The notes beneath the pieces were generated by a model. It ran no database searches and was not told the DNA's origin. It was given only the letters and a program-made list of their open reading frames with translations. Source: an uncultured Ignavibacteriales bacterium (GTDB lineage Bacteria > Bacteroidota > Ignavibacteria > Ignavibacteriales > Ignavibacteriaceae). From it: a stretch of 5,396 nucleotides of DNA. The stretch spans positions 1 to 5,396 of the forward strand of contig CAJXGP010000189.1 of assembly GCA_913053915.1 (NCBI GenBank), read 5' to 3'. Shown here piece by piece: positions 4,795 to 5,396 of this stretch (positions are counted from its first letter, which is position 1; each line of letters begins with the position of its first letter). The translations under genes were made by a program, and so were the position numbers.

Positions 4795-5396
4795 TTATTC
4801 ATTATTTAAAAATTCACAATTAATAGGTATTTCCGGTTTAACGAGTAAAGTATCTTCTTTTAAAAGGACAACTTTTCCCAGCGCCATTCCTTTCTTTTTT
4901 AATACATACTTTTTTAATGTGTAAGAAACCGGGGTTAATTTTGAAGTTTTCGCTTTACTGTGAAATGCGGCAATAGAAGCAGCCTTTTTTAGTACCGTTT
5001 TGGGTATCCCTTCTTTTTTATTATCAACTCTTAAAACTACGTGAGAACCTGAAACACTTCTGGCATGAAACCAATAATCATTTTGTTTGGCAAATTTTGT
5101 AGTCAACAAGTCATTATTTTTACTGTTTTTTCCGACAAATAGATTGAATTTACCATCAATTAAGTAGTGTTTAAATTTAGATTTAATGTTATCACTAATA
5201 TTTTTATTTTGAATATCTTTAATATTTAACTCTTTCATAATGTTATTATAATCCTCAATATTTTCACTTGTTTCCAATTTCAATTTGATTTTTCCGGCAG
5301 TCGGTCTCGCCAGCGTTGTTCCCTTTCGATTGTATTTATTTACGAAAGCACCGCCTCCTTGTTCTGAAAAGCGGAATAAATGCCTGATCTGCCAGC
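4795..5396 (-). CDS. NFACT-family ribosome quality-control protein, C-terminal part (partial)
   Basis: The frame is open from the window edge to a TAA, giving 199 complete codons; the 5' part is missing. A TTG at 5283 is an internal leucine rather than the start, because the frame continues upstream without a stop. The C-terminal 125 or so residues are an NFACT-R (DUF814) domain: a GKNSKNND segment, NDYWFHARSVSGSHVVLR, AASIAAFHSKAK, PVSYTLKKYVLKKKG and GKVVLLKEDTLLVKPEIP all follow the family pattern. Known role: NFACT proteins such as RqcH/Rqc2 bind the stalled 50S-peptidyl-tRNA complex and recruit tRNA to add C-terminal tails to stalled chains; earlier names were fibronectin-binding protein A/FbpA. 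GKIKLKLETSENIEDYN (just before the R domain) resembles the segment that normally precedes the coiled coil (pattern G-x-I-x-L-x-x-x-x-x-x-E-N). Only about 20 residues then separate it from the R domain, so the usual long coiled-coil arm appears reduced or absent. It is a housekeeping gene unrelated to the acyl operon. Confidence 0.85.
   Translation of the reverse strand, partial: WQIRHLFRFSEQGGGAFVNKYNRKGTTLARPTAGKIKLKLETSENIEDYNNIMKELNIKDIQNKNISDNIKSKFKHYLIDGKFNLFVGKNSKNNDLLTTKFAKQNDYWFHARSVSGSHVVLRVDNKKEGIPKTVLKKAASIAAFHSKAKTSKLTPVSYTLKKYVLKKKGMALGKVVLLKEDTLLVKPEIPINCEFLNNE

Noticed and set aside
5281..5283. TTG at 5283 as the start of a 162-residue NFACT-R-only protein
   Set aside because: The frame is open for at least 37 more codons upstream to the window edge and the added residues fit a family segment (GKIKLKL...SEN), so the gene is more likely truncated by the window.
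1..5396. CRISPR array, tRNA, rRNA, transposase or phage genes
   Set aside because: No regularly spaced direct repeats, no cloverleaf-like sequence, and no protein with transposase or phage motifs were found on either strand.

Overview
The window is AT-rich (about one third G+C by eye). All four recognisable genes, and the first codons of a fifth, lie on the minus strand, so transcription runs from high to low coordinates. The low GC, the Bacteroidota-style SGNH protein, and the dispersed repeat with a TTGTCATTTCGACCG...GGGAGAAATCTCT core suggest a member of the Bacteroidota/Ignavibacteriota (FCB) group. This is inferred from style, not from a marker gene.

Layout in transcription order. (1) 5396-4795: the 3' part of a gene for an NFACT-family protein (RqcH/Rqc2/FbpA type), ending in a clear NFACT-R (DUF814) RNA-binding domain; its start lies outside the window. 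(2) 4794-4360: a 435-base gap with a GC-rich patch, a strong hairpin, one half-copy of a dispersed repeat and a second terminator-like hairpin. (3) 4359-3670: a small secreted SGNH/GDSL hydrolase. (4) 3669-3287: a 383-base gap dominated by a long imperfect inverted repeat built from two facing half-copies of the same dispersed repeat, followed by a good sigma70-like promoter. (5) 3286-1796: a 496-residue membrane-anchored SGNH protein with a beta-rich insert. (6) 1768-29: a fatty-acyl-AMP-ligase-like adenylating enzyme. (7) 29-1: the first nine codons of a gene that overlaps the ligase stop codon (TAATG), preceded by a GGAGG ribosome binding site; its start resembles helix I of an acyl carrier protein.

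Items 5 to 7 look like one operon: promoter and RBS before the SGNH gene, a 27-base gap to the ligase, then a one-base overlap. An acyl-activating enzyme, a probable carrier protein and a membrane-anchored SGNH enzyme form the same parts list as the Dlt (D-alanylation) system, except that the ligase looks like a fatty-acyl-AMP ligase rather than DltA. The model is that an acyl group is adenylated, loaded on the carrier, passed across the membrane (an MBOAT protein would be expected just beyond coordinate 1) and placed on an envelope polymer by the SGNH protein. The carrier identity, the MBOAT and the acceptor are inference. The small secreted SGNH hydrolase next door could act on the same kind of ester, but it appears to be a separate transcription unit.
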